A stretch of DNA of 64,000 nucleotides from NCBI GenBank assembly GCA_022818135.1, contig JAFMSR010000008.1:9244235-9308234 (forward strand), written 5' to 3'. Of the stretch, positions 35,601 through 50,600 are shown piece by piece. The notes beneath the pieces are model-generated. The model was not told where the DNA came from, made no database searches, and saw nothing but the letters and a program-made list of their open reading frames with translations. Origin of the DNA: Saxidomus purpurata. Lineage: Eukaryota; Mollusca; Bivalvia; Venerida; Veneridae. The position numbers were made by a program, and so were the translations under genes. The first letter of the stretch is position 1, and each line of letters starts with the position of its first letter.

Positions 35601-38600
35601 TTGTTTTTGCAATTTGAGACGATATACTAATCCAGTCGTTAACCTAGGAATGAAAGTGTAAGTGAAGTTTTACCTTGAGATGCAATGAATTTAGCTACTT
35701 TCTCATATCCCTGAAATAACAAAATGTCAAAACTATGCTGTGTATTTAACTTCATTTTAAAACGCAGCTGACAGATAAATTATGATTGATTTTCATTTCA
35801 AGGAGATTTTTGCTGTATGCACACATGAAATTAAGTAATGCACATTGGTTCAGTATACTTTTATAGACGTTTTAAGATATTTTAAAAGATCTTAATATGT
35901 AATCATTTTTCTTTAAGCAAAGTCATGATTAATTTATACAAAATGTAAAATTATATGCTTTTCTGGTTATTCAAATGATACAGAAAAGTGCAGCTACATG
36001 AATTTGTTCAAATTATATCATATCTTATGCATCAGAAGTGATATTGAGACAATTGGAAAATCGGTACTTCGTCGTGTACGAATTTTGTTGCATTTTATTT
36101 CTTGCTTTAAGTCATCTCGAGGAGTATTACTGTTAAATATTTTATAAAAAGCACTTTTGCAGAAACTGTCGTCTTGATATATGATATCATTTAAATTTTG
36201 ACGTCTTTGACTTCATATAAATATTATTCAACTAAATCATTAAAGGAGCTTCTTTGCAATATGAGAGTCATTTGGACCACCAACTGTTTTACCATTTCCA
36301 TAATATCATTCTAATGAATGAAAGACAAATATTTTGGAATAATACTAAAACACATGGTGGTCTGCAATTCCAAAATATACAACACCGTTTAGATTATGTT
36401 CTCTATATCACATGTCAAACTTAACTTACATCAACAAAAGAAGCGTTGATGTAGTCGCTTCCTGCTGGGTCGGTCGCTGATACTGAAAGCTTCACTCGGT
36501 TTTCGTCGTCTTAAATGCGAAAGTAAAATACTGACAATCAAATTTCTAAGAATATGAAAAGACAGAATATCTAAAAAATAAAATACAATAATATCAAATA
36601 CTTGTTAGTACAGGGAAACATTTGGGAATTTTGGACAATTTTTCTTGACAAAAATAGTACAAAAGAATAGTAAAAAAAAAAACTATCTTTAAAAAAGAAT
36701 TGTCTGCGTAATTTTGAGTATATGCACGCAATTGGTAGATTGCACAGCAATTGTTTTAAGAAAAAAGTGTACACATTGACCGGGAATCGAACCCATGGCC
36801 CTTCGCTTACAGAGATTAAGCTAAGCGGCCACTTGCCTATCCTCCCCAAATTGTAAGTATATATGTATCGTGACATGTGCATCAGAACAAACTTGTTTTT
36901 CTGATCAAATATGGTATTTGAATTATTGACTGTTATTCACTCGCCGAGAAAGTGTAATTACTCTACACTTATAATTAAAATAAGTTTGGCGGCAACAACG
37001 TATTATGTTGATAGATATGAATTATTTACCTACTAAAAATATAAACCTATTTAAGAAAGACTGACAACGCTGAGTATTTTATTGACATGTCTCATTCGGC
37101 ATTACACAATTAAAAGATGCCTAAAAGCGTAAATTTCTCAAATCAAAAAACGTCATTCATTCAACTTGTCATTCCATTGGCGGTTGAAAAGTTCCAAACT
37201 TCTAGTCAAAAGCGAGCTAAATACGGCTACGCCGAAAAACTACATTAAATTCATATTACAGACGTACTGACTCATACTTTCAAGTCTCGACATGATAAAG
37301 CATTTTCATCTGTTTTCATGGAAAACAATTTTAAAACTCACTTTCCATCGATTATTCCTGAAATTATCCAATTGTTTTATAATTTAAATATAGACATAGC
37401 GATACAATCATTTTGTTCACTGTAAAAAGATATTGAAAAGGATTACTTTCTCTAAAACAAAACCTGATTATTTATTAACCTGTTAACTATAAATACATTT
37501 TATTTATACTTACAGGCAAACACTTCTTTGTACCTGTTCTTTAATCTATTTTGTACTTCTGTCGCAACTTTGCATTCGTACTGCAAACCCTTGTTCAGTG
37601 TCTGAAATTTAAAGATAACGTCCTATAGTACTAGATCACTGATTACTGCAATTGTAAACATGTCAAATATATTGTCATTTGTTTTACATTATTTCATGCA
37701 GACTCACTAATACATGTAATATTGCGTTATCAAACATGTACTGTCAATATTTAATGTTAGTGAAAATTACCATGAATTCATCATCGAATTGTTTGCATTT
37801 ATTTTCCATGCATTTATGTATGTAATCCCATATTTGATGAATCTTGATATCATCTTTCCTGGGCGCAAACGCATAATATTCTGTGTTTTCAGGTTCATCA
37901 GTGGGAAACTCTACCTCCTTCTGCTGAACTGTTCGTGTACCTGCAGCATTTTGAAAATTTCTTATTATTTAAATGTTTTACACCATGTTTTCATCATGAT
38001 GTCGAAGTAATAAATGATCGACTTATATTGTTGCGTAACCAATATATATCGGAGATGACTTCAATGTTACATGATTACATTACGTGCTGAATATTTTACG
38101 CAATTTAACCTCACCCTGATGTCCAAGATAATCGCATATTGTGAAAATTGGTTCATTATAATAGACATGGAGACCCTACTTAAACATTCAAACGTGAGAG
38201 ATACGTTATGCTATTACCCGGAACAGGTATGTTTGGTTCAACATTTGCATGTTTGTCCTTGTGGACTTCGACATCTACATCACAGTCGTCTTGTTTTGAT
38301 CTTTCTTTTTGCATCCTAAAATCACAAATGAATTTAAAAATAAAACCTAAACTTCTAAGATATATTAATTGTTTTCAATAAATACACAGTGCTGCAATTG
38401 CAGAACGAACGTCTTGAGACAACTGAAAATATTTGAAGATTGGATTTATTTGTCAGTAAGTGTAAATAAGAAATATGCCTTATTTTGAAAAGGAGCGTTT
38501 TGCCTTGTTATATATCCATAGTTTTGTTGTGTTCGCAGCAGAGTGTTTAGGTTGCAAGATTGATTAATTTGACTTTGTATTTGTAAACGAAATAGAAAAC

Positions 38601-41600
38601 ATTTAGTACGTATATGTAATTCCAAGGACTGACTGCTGCTTTTTCCGATACAAATATTAGTAATTGAAGGTTGACATCATTAAATATTATCAGATAATGT
38701 AATTCATATATACCTTCTACGACATAGAATAATAGCTATAACCAAAACTACCAATACCACAAGTAACGTACTACAAAGTATTGCTATGAGGGATCTCGAT
38801 GATAGCCCAATTTCATGGCCGCTCTGTTCGTCAGTCCCTAAATATTAAAGAAAATCTTCTGAGATGCAAAACAAACAGTTGTTCATTTATGATTATTTTC
38901 AACACTTTCAATAATACAAGAAGGTTGTCTTTGGTTACTATGATATTATCAAACAGTTTTGCATACTGATAACTCCTGACACATGATTTCATGAACGTAT
39001 TGACATATATATAAATCAGCAATATCGTTATCATGGGTATGATGACCATGTGATACAGACACTTATACGTTTGATTACAACTCAAATTTTGGAATGGTCA
39101 CTGCAATAAAATGTTAAGACTATAACCATATCATAACATATAGATTTCGCTGTTTTACCTATGTTTACCTTTTAATCCGAGGTCAATATTTAAAACATGT
39201 TTAGATCACTAGAATAACAAAATATTATAAAGATATGTTACATATATCGAATCATAAAAATAACTTGTTTAAATAATGTATTACAATGTTTCTTACTAGA
39301 AAAACAACGCGGTTCTATATAGCCTTCCACACATCCGACCTCACCACAATGTCCATTTGTAATGTTACATGTTTGATTGTTTGCACAATGGCCGCAATCA
39401 CTGACACAAAGATCTCCAAACTTTCCAAAGTCACATGCTGGAGTAAGAATTTACTATTTCATAACATATCTTTAATTAAAACTTTGGATATGACATACGT
39501 TACTTTAAATTACGGAATAAACTGATTAAACTATAGCACCTGGTAAGGCTTCCAAAGCCATAATGTAAACGAAGGCTTTCGTGAAGTTTCACAAATCACC
39601 AGTCATAATAAACATTTATATGTCTTTCACTTTGTTGTTTGTGATGTTGATGTTTACTTCCTGTCACAAAGGAACACTAAAAATGGAACAGACGTCATGT
39701 GAAGCCAAGACTTTGATACTTTGAATTGACATGAAAAGTAAATGCTTTAAATATACATGTATTATATGTATTATCTTAATACTGAAGATGTTGTATATTT
39801 TCTGACGAAGACATAAAGTTGAAACATGTAAATTGAAAACTTCGTGTTGTCTTGATTTTATTTATACTTAATACTGAAGCACATGGATGAAATTTTAGGT
39901 AGATATTTCCATTTTGAAACTTCTGGTCTATTATAACTTTCTTCACAAACACACTGATATTATTTACTTAAACGGAGTTACATTCACAAAATATGAAAAG
40001 AGCATGCAGAACTCAGTCTACACTGTCTGCAATCGCAATTTACTGTCATAATGTGAAATATGAAATGTGATGCGTAAACACTATCAAATTCAACATCTAA
40101 ATACTAGTCCATCCAGACTTACAAGCAGAAGAACGAAGTTTTCAACTAATTAGTGATGTAACGTTTACATGTGAAAACAGAACCATTTCGTTTCTTTCAA
40201 AAACACGTTAAAAATCTGAGGTACAGGCTTCATGATCCAGGCACTAGGAGATAATTATTGATCATTTTTAATTGTTTCACTTTTTTATATGTTTATAACA
40301 AAACAATGCATTGTGAAATATTACAGTATAACATGTAAAAGGTAGGTCATAGGTGTGTTCAATAAGTAAGTTCTACATTGGTAAAAACTAAAATTATGAG
40401 AAGTAACTGACCGTCCTTTTACCGTTAAGCTGATGCCTTTTCTATATTCACCTGGTTACTTGAAATAATTTTCACCAAATACAGGTTCAACTTAATACAA
40501 AATTTCAATACTATCTGTTGTTTTTTTAACTTACAGTCATTACAAAAATGCCCAACATATCCGAGCTGACATCCGTGTTGGCAGTGTCCTGTCACATGAT
40601 CACAAGTCACGCCATCTTTGCAATATCCGCAGTCATAAGAACAGTTTAGGCCGAATGTGTTGTTATCGCAAGCTATATCAAAATAAAAGATATGTTAAGG
40701 AAATACATAGCCCTACATGGCATGATATACTAATAGATTTACATTGCATTTAAGTCTTGCTTATTTCATAAACAAAGTATATTTACATTGCATTTAACTT
40801 TTGCTTATTTCATTAACAATAATAGGTTTTTTTATCATGGTTAAAATTGTTCAAATGTTTCAATGGAATTCTATAACATACATTGTTTACAGCGCTGGCC
40901 TATATAACCTGAATCACAGTTTGTGCAGTTGCCTTCAACCTTGTCACACGCTGTACTATTGAAACAGAATCCACATGTTTCATTACACTCACTTCCAAAA
41001 CGGTCGTCATCGCACTCTAGAAAATATAAAAGAAATAGAATCAAGATCTGTCATTCGTAAGTGACGAATGACCCCTAAGCGGCTTCTTACAGCCTGTAAC
41101 CTTAACCTGTAAACCCGGCACTGGCACACACCACTTTTTATCTCTATGTGCTGAACATTTTTCCGAATTCATTTTAAAATCCTTCAATGTATCACAGAAT
41201 TACAATTTGGACATAAACAAATGCATATATACATAATTCTAAACCTCTAAAGTCTAATCAAGACATCGACCTTCAAGGTAATGACATGGGACTTGTGCGT
41301 GATACGTCATCTTCATGTGCTCAACAATTGTGCCACGTTATTTCAAAATTATTCGATGCATGACAAAGTTATCGTGTATACAGTTTTCTATGACCTTTAA
41401 ATTCCAAGCGTAATCTTGGCCTTTGAAGTTGGGTCGTGGGGTTTGTGCACATTGTCTTGGTGAGTTTAATATTTTTTCCAGGTTATTTTAAAATCCTTCA
41501 ATGCGTGAAAGAGTAACAATCAGGACACACATGTGTACATATATACAGGATTCCATAACCTTGAAAGTCTAAGTGTGACCTTGACCTTTGAGGTAGGGAC

Positions 41601-44600
41601 GTCGGTAATGCACGCGACACGTCGTCTTTATGTGATGAACATTTGTGCCATATGATTTGCAAATCCCTTCACGCATGGTAAAATAACAGCTCGGACACGA
41701 GTGTGTGCATACATCGATGCATATAGGATTGAGTTACTTTTAAACTCTACGTGTGGCCTTGACCTCTTAGGTAGAGACGTTGATCTTGCACGCGACACGC
41801 CGTCTTCATGTCTTTATGGGATACCATTTTGAACAGAAAAAAGTAGAATCAATGAATTTAAGCAACAGCGAAATTGCATTGAATTTAAAATGCACGAATA
41901 GTGATGCCCATTAATTTCCATGCATTAACAGTACTCGACAATTAGCAAATTACGAACGATAATTTCGTGTGCAAAGCAAAGTCGACACACTTACTGTTTC
42001 ATATACTAGTAAATGATTTAACTTACCTTCTGAACATGTGTTCCCTTGATAGCCAGGCTGGCATTTTGTAGATGGGCATTCGCCAGTTTCTTTGTTGCAC
42101 GGTTTACCAAGGCAATGACATGAATTATTGCATAAACGTCCGAAGTTTCCATCATCGCATTCTTTGGTAGAAAATGCACATGAAAATTGTCGTTCAATTC
42201 ATATATCAATTAACTACTCCATTAATCTTAAATCCTATAATATGTTGGGTTATTCTTTTTATATATATTTTTATGATGATGTATTTAGTCCTCCTATTTC
42301 TGAAAATGAGATCATGTGTTTCTTTTCATTATGAGTTTAAATCACAATACTACGCTGATCAGACGAACAACCTTTAATCTAATGGAATAACACAATTTTA
42401 CGCACTTATGTAAGATACGTGTGGTAACATCGTGTAATTAAAAGCGGGCGCTTGGGCAGAAATAATCAATCAGAAAAGAGATTTTTCGTGAAATGATTAC
42501 AAGTTGTTATTATTACACGATGAAACAATTACGTATTCATAGCTCATCATTAGTATTCATGACGGGCTTCTTTTTCATTCATAACAGTGGGTCATGTATT
42601 TGTTGACATGGACTACACGATTTCGATAGGGCGTGAATTTTGACCAAATAAAAGAAAATATATATTTTCTTGTGTCAAGTGTCCAAATAAAGATTTTATG
42701 ACGAAATGTAACTGTTTACTTTCTTAACAATTAATGCGGACATAAATATAATCGACGCGGGCATTGACGCCGAGTTCGTCTGCAAAAGTAACAAATGACC
42801 GACACCGGCAACAACACTGACCTTTTGCCAGCTTATTGGGGGATGCCACCCGAAAATGACTCGCAACAATTGGAAATTCCTCCAGACATTTCACAATGAA
42901 AGGATTTGAAATTTGGATAAACCTAGTCATGAGATTGCCGTTGTTGCGGTAAAAAACTTCAGTAGTTTACTAAATGACATACATTTGTACTATTACAATA
43001 CATAAGCTATAAAATCAATAAATTAGAATTAAACTTTAGTGTACTTGAAAGTATCAAAAAAGTACATGTGCATAACAGTTTCCAAGTCCGCCCTGATGAT
43101 GATCATCAGGCTGATGATCGTCCACTGACACACGTGTACGACAACTTTACATGTACTATGGAATCAGGGCATGTCACCAAATAAAAACACTTTGAGAAGT
43201 AAAATTAAAAAATTGCATCCACGATTTAAATCAAAGGAATCATTTGAATTCCTATCTCAATGTAGTAATCCAGCAATAATTTTGTACATGAAGACAACTG
43301 ATCGCTGTCGGCCATTTGCATTATGCTAACATGTAATACAATGTATGTAGTGGCGTTATAACAATAAAATTAATGCGCGACGAAATATTAAAATTAAATC
43401 CGGGTTACTGATCACTAATTTATTTTCACGACGGTCAAATGGAGAAACAATTTAATTATAGTAAGTTTTAATTATAAGAATTGAATGTGTTTTTTTTCTG
43501 CATTTCATCGAGTTATGAACTATTAGAATTTAACACCTAATTCTAGCATAGGCCTAAACACCTATGCAAATTAAGTGTAAAACTTCTGACAGTTCATACC
43601 TCGATGAAATGCAGAAAGAACACATTCAATTCTTAAAAGACGCATCAATAATTATTCATTATCTTGGAAACAAAAATGAGCAAAGGCCTATCCTGTTTGA
43701 AAACTGATGTTATCACAAAAAGCATAAATACCTCCTTCAAGCAGCTGAAGTTCACAGATGACCATAAGTCTATTTCTACCCTGCTTCAGCGTGATGTATC
43801 TCGTGATAACGGGCGTATCCAGGGTTACATTCAGGAAAAATTTGTTCTCCCAAAAAGAATATATCGGTACTGTTTTTGCGTTTTCGTGTTTCTCGGCAAA
43901 TATTCTGAGGCTTTTGAAATTTTCTGTTAGAAAATAAGTCATGATGATTATGAAGGGTTAGAAGTTGAAGCATGGTTGTAATTTTGCTCGTGGACCGAAA
44001 GGATTAGCGTCGTAAAGTTCTACAAATACTACTATACAGTTCGATTTATTGATAAATTTAAAATTCTGATAAATGTTGTAGAAGATGGGGAGTACGTAAA
44101 GGTGTATTTTCTAAATATAATTTCATTATGTGACCGTATCAGTTTTACGACATGAACAGAGCCGTTTTTAGAAAACTAGGGTCTTGCAAGGGCATTTCAT
44201 AAGCTATGTTACAAAGTAACTCATTCTGAAACTGGTGTATACAAGTAAGTATCCCACTGTTAAAGTAGATCAAGTCCACGAATGCGTAAATCTATCTACG
44301 GACTCCTAACATAATAACAAACATGCAACTACAGTCTGCCCCATCCCAATCGGAAACTCAATTTTGGGCTGGCAAAGGTACTTTTGGACGGCACAGCTAA
44401 AATAAATATATGTTTATTAATGTTAATCTATGAAACAATCGCCATATCCGATCGGTTTCCATGTTTTCAAATAAAAATGCACGTGCCCCTAGTCCTAAAT
44501 CTTTGGGAAATGCTAACTGAAATTTAATTTAACGACTTGCGAAATAATGAAAATGTATTGAACTTACATAATTTATATGCGAGGAACTAGATCTCTATAT

Positions 44601-47600
44601 CTATGCTGCAAAATATATACAACTTCTACTAAAGTATGTATATTACGTAATTGATTACGTCACTCAATTAACAAATTTCACGGCGAGAAGCCAAACATTT
44701 GCAGTGCCGATGATCTTGAGTTAATGTATAGATGCATTTAAACCTCGATGCTCGGATGAGACTGGACAGAAGTGCGAATTTGCATAGGATTTCGCATTAT
44801 ACATCAATGTATCTACATAGACTATGGCTTTAAGAAACTGTCTGATATAAAAAAAATTGATAGAACTACTGTTGCAATACGTCGGTAAACGTATTTCTTA
44901 CCCAAAGGCGAAACGGGGAGCGGATGGATGTTACACAGTTTGTAAAACAAAAATATGAATTCTGTAACCCGTATTCTTCCTTCCAACACTAAAACAGTCA
45001 TTGGTTCCACTGGTTCTTGATAAAGCATATACTATTTCAGTAATTTACGCTGAATAGTGCTCCTACGTAGACATTCTATGCATGGTCAATAAACGCTTAA
45101 TTATCATCAATTGAGATTATCAATATACACGGCATTGCAAATATCTTAAACAAATTATGTAGGCTTGGAATTCAGCAGTTTTCTGTAAACTGTCTTAAAA
45201 TTTATTTAATGAGAAAGAGAGAGTCTCGTATTCCTTGCGGTTAGTAATATATGGATTAAGCCTAATTCATTCGGCTCGTTGGTTTGATCCCTTTTATGGA
45301 CCTGATATTTTTGTAGTTGTCAAACCTCAGAGAAAGCGCCAATCCAAAAATTATCTCACAAGCTTAAAAGTCGAATTGATAAGATTAAAATGGACCGAGT
45401 CTCGGGAGCGATTGATCAAAGTATGGAAGTTATAACAACTTCTTCCGAAATCGAGAATAATAGATAAGTAGAAATTAGTCGATTTCGGTAACATCGCCGA
45501 CAGGATTTGTCCAAAAAACTTATCATTGTCGGAATGACATATTTAAAAAGAAATGGCACTTTTGGATAATGAATATGCGTAGGTCTGGTTATTAGATGCA
45601 GTGTTTGATTGTGTATGGTGTTACATTGTAATTTTCTTATTTCACATATATGCATTGAAACGGAAATAATATTTTTAGTAAAGAATAGCAAATCTGAAAT
45701 ACGAGTAACTTACAGTACTTATGTAGAAGAGATCATTTTGAACTGCTAAGTCAATGCATTTTGGACACCAAGGTGATCATATGATGCGTTTCCATACCTT
45801 GTCTTATTTATATGTACTGTCGGTTCATTTCTTCTATTATTGGCTTCCCTCCGTAGTTTAAAAGCACGCGCAACATGCTATTACGTAAACAAACTAAGTG
45901 CACATTTTCTAACCTGTAAGTATGCATTGGTATAGGGGTCGTGGAGGGATTGGACAGACAACCACAGCCATTCATTCTATGGTTTGGGGGCGAGGGACGA
46001 TTCAGCCCTTAATGGTAAATTTAGAATGGTTTGCGCGCCAATCAAGTGCAAAACTTGGTCATAGTTGAAATAGCTACCGTAACGCCTATTTTAAGAGTGT
46101 TTGTAATAGTTGACTGTTTAATTTTTAATATCACGTTATAAAAGGTAAGTATATCATAGATCTATAGACCTATACAAACCAAAAACAATTCAAATAACTT
46201 AAAAAGTTCAGGTTGAAATAAACATGTTATTTTTAAATTGATTTCTAAAAATGACCTCAAGAACATTGATACAAGAAACCATGTGCAAGACATTTACATA
46301 ATGTACCCCACTGTCTCCTAAAAAACTGGTTTTGCTGCTTATTCCAACACGCTATTGACATTTCCTTTGTTGGTATAAACAGAGAAGTAACTTTTTTAAT
46401 TCTTAATTTCCTTTGTCAAAACTGCACGACATATGATAAATTCACTCCTAGTACTCGGTAATCACACCGGTTTGAGCAACCCGAAAAAGCGCACAAAGAT
46501 TACATCTTTATAATATACAACGCAGTTTTGTTGATGAACGCGTTATCGTCTTGTTAGAACTGACGTCGTCAACTTTTAACTCATCCCCAATAGTGATTAG
46601 ATTCAGCGACGTCACGTCAGTAACATTACGGCCTGTGGGAAAAATCACACAAATTCAAATTTTGACTCTAATGTAAAGTTAATCAAAAAAGTGAAAAAGG
46701 TGCCTGGAGATAGTAATTGTCCCATGCTGCTTATGTATATCTTATTGATGACCCGTGCGTATTCGAAATTTTATGGAAGTCTACCAATTGAATGAGACAG
46801 ACTGTAATTATCATTTTTAAGCATTCTACACGACTTTACTCGCGAAAAGGACACTTACGATACCAATCATTATAATCGGTTCGGCCATATATGATAATAT
46901 ATGCAATTCTAAACGGCATTCCTAAATCAATTTCGAACCAGGGATTGTTTGTCCGTTTAGTGGCAGCACAACATTTACAGTGACTTGGTCTTGTCGTAAT
47001 GTCACCATCAACTGCTCTCTCAGCCTCCCAGTCATCAAACTGGCTACTCATCGTTACCGACTTTCCCTGAGATACGATAGTACCTGAAATTGCAAATTCC
47101 TTGATCACCAATATTTCTTTCTTTGCAATTCTCATTTTAGCCGGCGTTTATTTTGTATGTTATAGTACATGATATATTTTGGTAACAAAATGTGAGATTT
47201 TACAGGGCCTATTGTATGAGACCACTCTTTTTATCAATATCTGTGTCAGTATAATTCTCCATTATTATGGTATTCATATACTGCATCGTTTCAAAAACGT
47301 TTCAACGTGTTTGTGAATAAACTGGCCCTTGTCAAGAACAGAATCTATGTCAATGAGAGACGACATATCAAGCCTTAAACGGTTGCGACAAGCAGCGGTA
47401 ACCGAAAAGCAAACTCGTTAATTTTCGAGTCACTTCTCTGCACACATGTCATAGATTATTCCATTGTCAAATCAGTTAAAAGATATATCAATACATACAG
47501 AAAAGAACATATTATGTCAATAAATTACGCTTTGTATAATAGAGACCCTATGTAAATGAGCAACCCTTTGTCCATGAATGAAAATGTGCCAATGAGAGAC

Positions 47601-50600
47601 AGTTTCTCAATGAGCGACATCATTTCTAGTATGTAAATAAGAGACCCTCTATTAAGGAGAGACCATTTAGTCAATGACAGATCCTATTTCAATGAGATAT
47701 CCTATGTCAAAGAGATACTATATCCACGAGAGACCCTGTGTCAATGAGAGACAACGTGTTAATGAGAGACAACATATCAGTGAGAGATAATATGTCAGTG
47801 AGATATCATATGTCAATGACTGACCCTATGCCAATGAGAGTTGGAATATTTATGTATATGCAATAAAATATAATTAAACTAAAGTCCAGCGTTTAGGACC
47901 AGATGTTCAAACATTACAATTCTGTTTCATAATATACATCTCAGAATTTCTGATATTGTGGTGGTAACCAGCCATTGGTTTCGCAAATATGGCCAGATAA
48001 ATAAATATTCATTAGTGGCCGCACTATTACTTAAACAGAATAAATAAGAAATTTAAAGGACAAAATTAAGAGAAGTTCGGGACTGACCAACTGATGAATT
48101 CCAGTGAGGATAAAGTTTATTGTTATGTTGTACAAATAATAGATAAAGAAACGATTTGATTATATTTGACTAATCGGCATTTCTTACTTATATTACAGTA
48201 TATTCCTTTCCAGCCCAAAACACAGTTTCCATCAGTACATGCCCCTGTTACTTTATCACACGTCTTTGGATTCTGACAATGACAGTTTTCAATACAGCTG
48301 ATACCATAAGTCCCGTCAACACATGCTAAATAAAACATTTATAATACGTAATATTTATTTCAAAGCTAAAGATACGTCTTGAAATGCTATTGTAAGTTAT
48401 ATATAAATTAGACTTGACATATTATTTCAGCGATGAGTATATACCTAGCTTAAAATGCAGTTACATATCAGAATATAGTAAGACTTCAAAAGTCATTGAA
48501 AAGGCACACGAACACCTAAAATGCACCATGTAATATTTCATCACCACTGAATTACGCCAACATCTATTACAAAGTTACACAAAAGAACGGAGACTAAATC
48601 CACTTCACATGTGAAACATTTGCACTTCATTGTACATAGTCAGTTTTGAAATGAACAGTTGACATTAAAGGTACAACGCGTTGCAGTTGGCTTTGCCCGT
48701 ACGGTATTTTAGCAATCAATACAGTTGTAATCTTACGTCACACAAAGGCGAATCTAAAACTATTAATAGAGCATGTATATCGGTTATCTCCTCCCCATCC
48801 GTTCTTTCAATGACAATGCCAAATAGGGGCGCATGCGTTTAGTCTTTTTTTTCATTCTGACGTCAAGAAAACGTGGAAAGAAAAGAAAATAGTCATGACA
48901 GAATCAGTATAGGATATAGATCTAGTAGATATTAAAGTGCCAATGGAGGAGCCAGGTGTACACTAATGGACGGAACTTTCCCCAAACTTGATGAAATGAA
49001 CTTTGGGAGTTTTATTGCGTACCTCAACGAGTAGCCAAACTGTACGATCGCAAAGGCAGACTGTAAAATGGGTCTGTCTGCAGTCGAAATATTGAGACTA
49101 CTCAACTACGAGGCAATAAATGTACATACAAATAATAGTAAACACATAAATAACGCGCTCTCAAAGTAGGCGTGATTAAAATGTTTCCCAAATATTGCAA
49201 ATATATCTAGAGGGTCTCAGCCGGGTGAAACAGGACTTTCGTACATTATTTATTCGTTTATATTTTTCCCCTCAACATTTTGGCTTACCTGCTGACAACC
49301 GGGACAGAAAAATTCGCTTGTCCGACAGCAGAAAGTCCCGTGTCAGACAAGTCGGACATAGGAATTCCACACCCCTGTGTACTATCGGTGGACATATACA
49401 GCACTCCATTAAATTAACACTCACATATAACTTGTTACAATTTTCTTGTTCATTTTAAATATAAGTAATTTGCACATGTTCTCGTATATGTTCAATTTAC
49501 TATATATATCACTATACATTAAATGTTGCTTTCCGAGAGCTTCTTGTGATTTCACTGACTCGCGTGCATGCGTGAGTAAATCATAATGTCAACGATTAAA
49601 ACTAATGATTATCGTATTTATGGATATGTGGATAACACTGGAAATATATATTAGTACGCATGAGTATATCCTGGATATATTAGAGGTATTGTGTATATTT
49701 TACTTCAGTGACACTGACGACACAGCGGTCAGTGCGAAATAAAATGTTTCACTTAGACTGTCGTTTTCCCGCAGATTCTTTAGATATGTTTTCTTAATCA
49801 TTCGTCGAATGTTTCTACACCAAAATGTGAACAATAGCCGAAATAATTCCAGGTAGTTAAAGAGTTATAACAAAGTTTTGAGTAATCGTGTAACTCTGCA
49901 GTCATGTGTCCAACATTTCGCTCATGTATGACACCGTGTAGTGTATGACACCGTGTAGTAAATTGCATTGGTCAGGGTGCAGTATCCTACACTCATCTAT
50001 ATATTTTTATATTGCCAACTGTAAAAGTTTACTGTTAGACATCCACCAAATTACATCGTTTCATACACTTTATGGGTTGGCATAAAAAAGAATTGAAATA
50101 CATGTAGATATATGAGATAAAGTATAATAAATTAGATAATCGTCGATAAACTACTGGTCAGACTGTCATGTCTACCGTTTCATTTTCATGTCCGAAGTAA
50201 CTACGTTCCTGTTCATTGATTTGCAATTTTTTCTCAGACTTAACGACCCGACTGCACTCCGAAAATTGAAGGAAGGGCGAAACCATTAATTGGCTTTGAA
50301 AGTAAAAACGCGTGTTCACTGTCAGCGGTAGAAAGGGAACATGGTTTTGATAACACACCGTCCGTATATTCACTTGCGTAAACAAGTAAACCATTTTCAG
50401 ATGCACTGGATATGTCAGTACCGTATGGCATTAGATACGACCTCGCTTTTGTTGTAACGCTAAAGCGAAACAAAAGCTCAGAGTTCCAGTACTGCCGGAG
50501 ACAAACATATTTTTCACGTTTACAGATAACAAGTACTGCGAAATCAGTTATCGATGCACTCAAATATCGATAATGTCGTAAATTTAGATGCTTTCCTTGA

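Noticed and set aside
38071..38319. A plus-strand 82-codon ORF
   Set aside because: It is the antisense of the phosphatase juxtamembrane exon 38218-38315.
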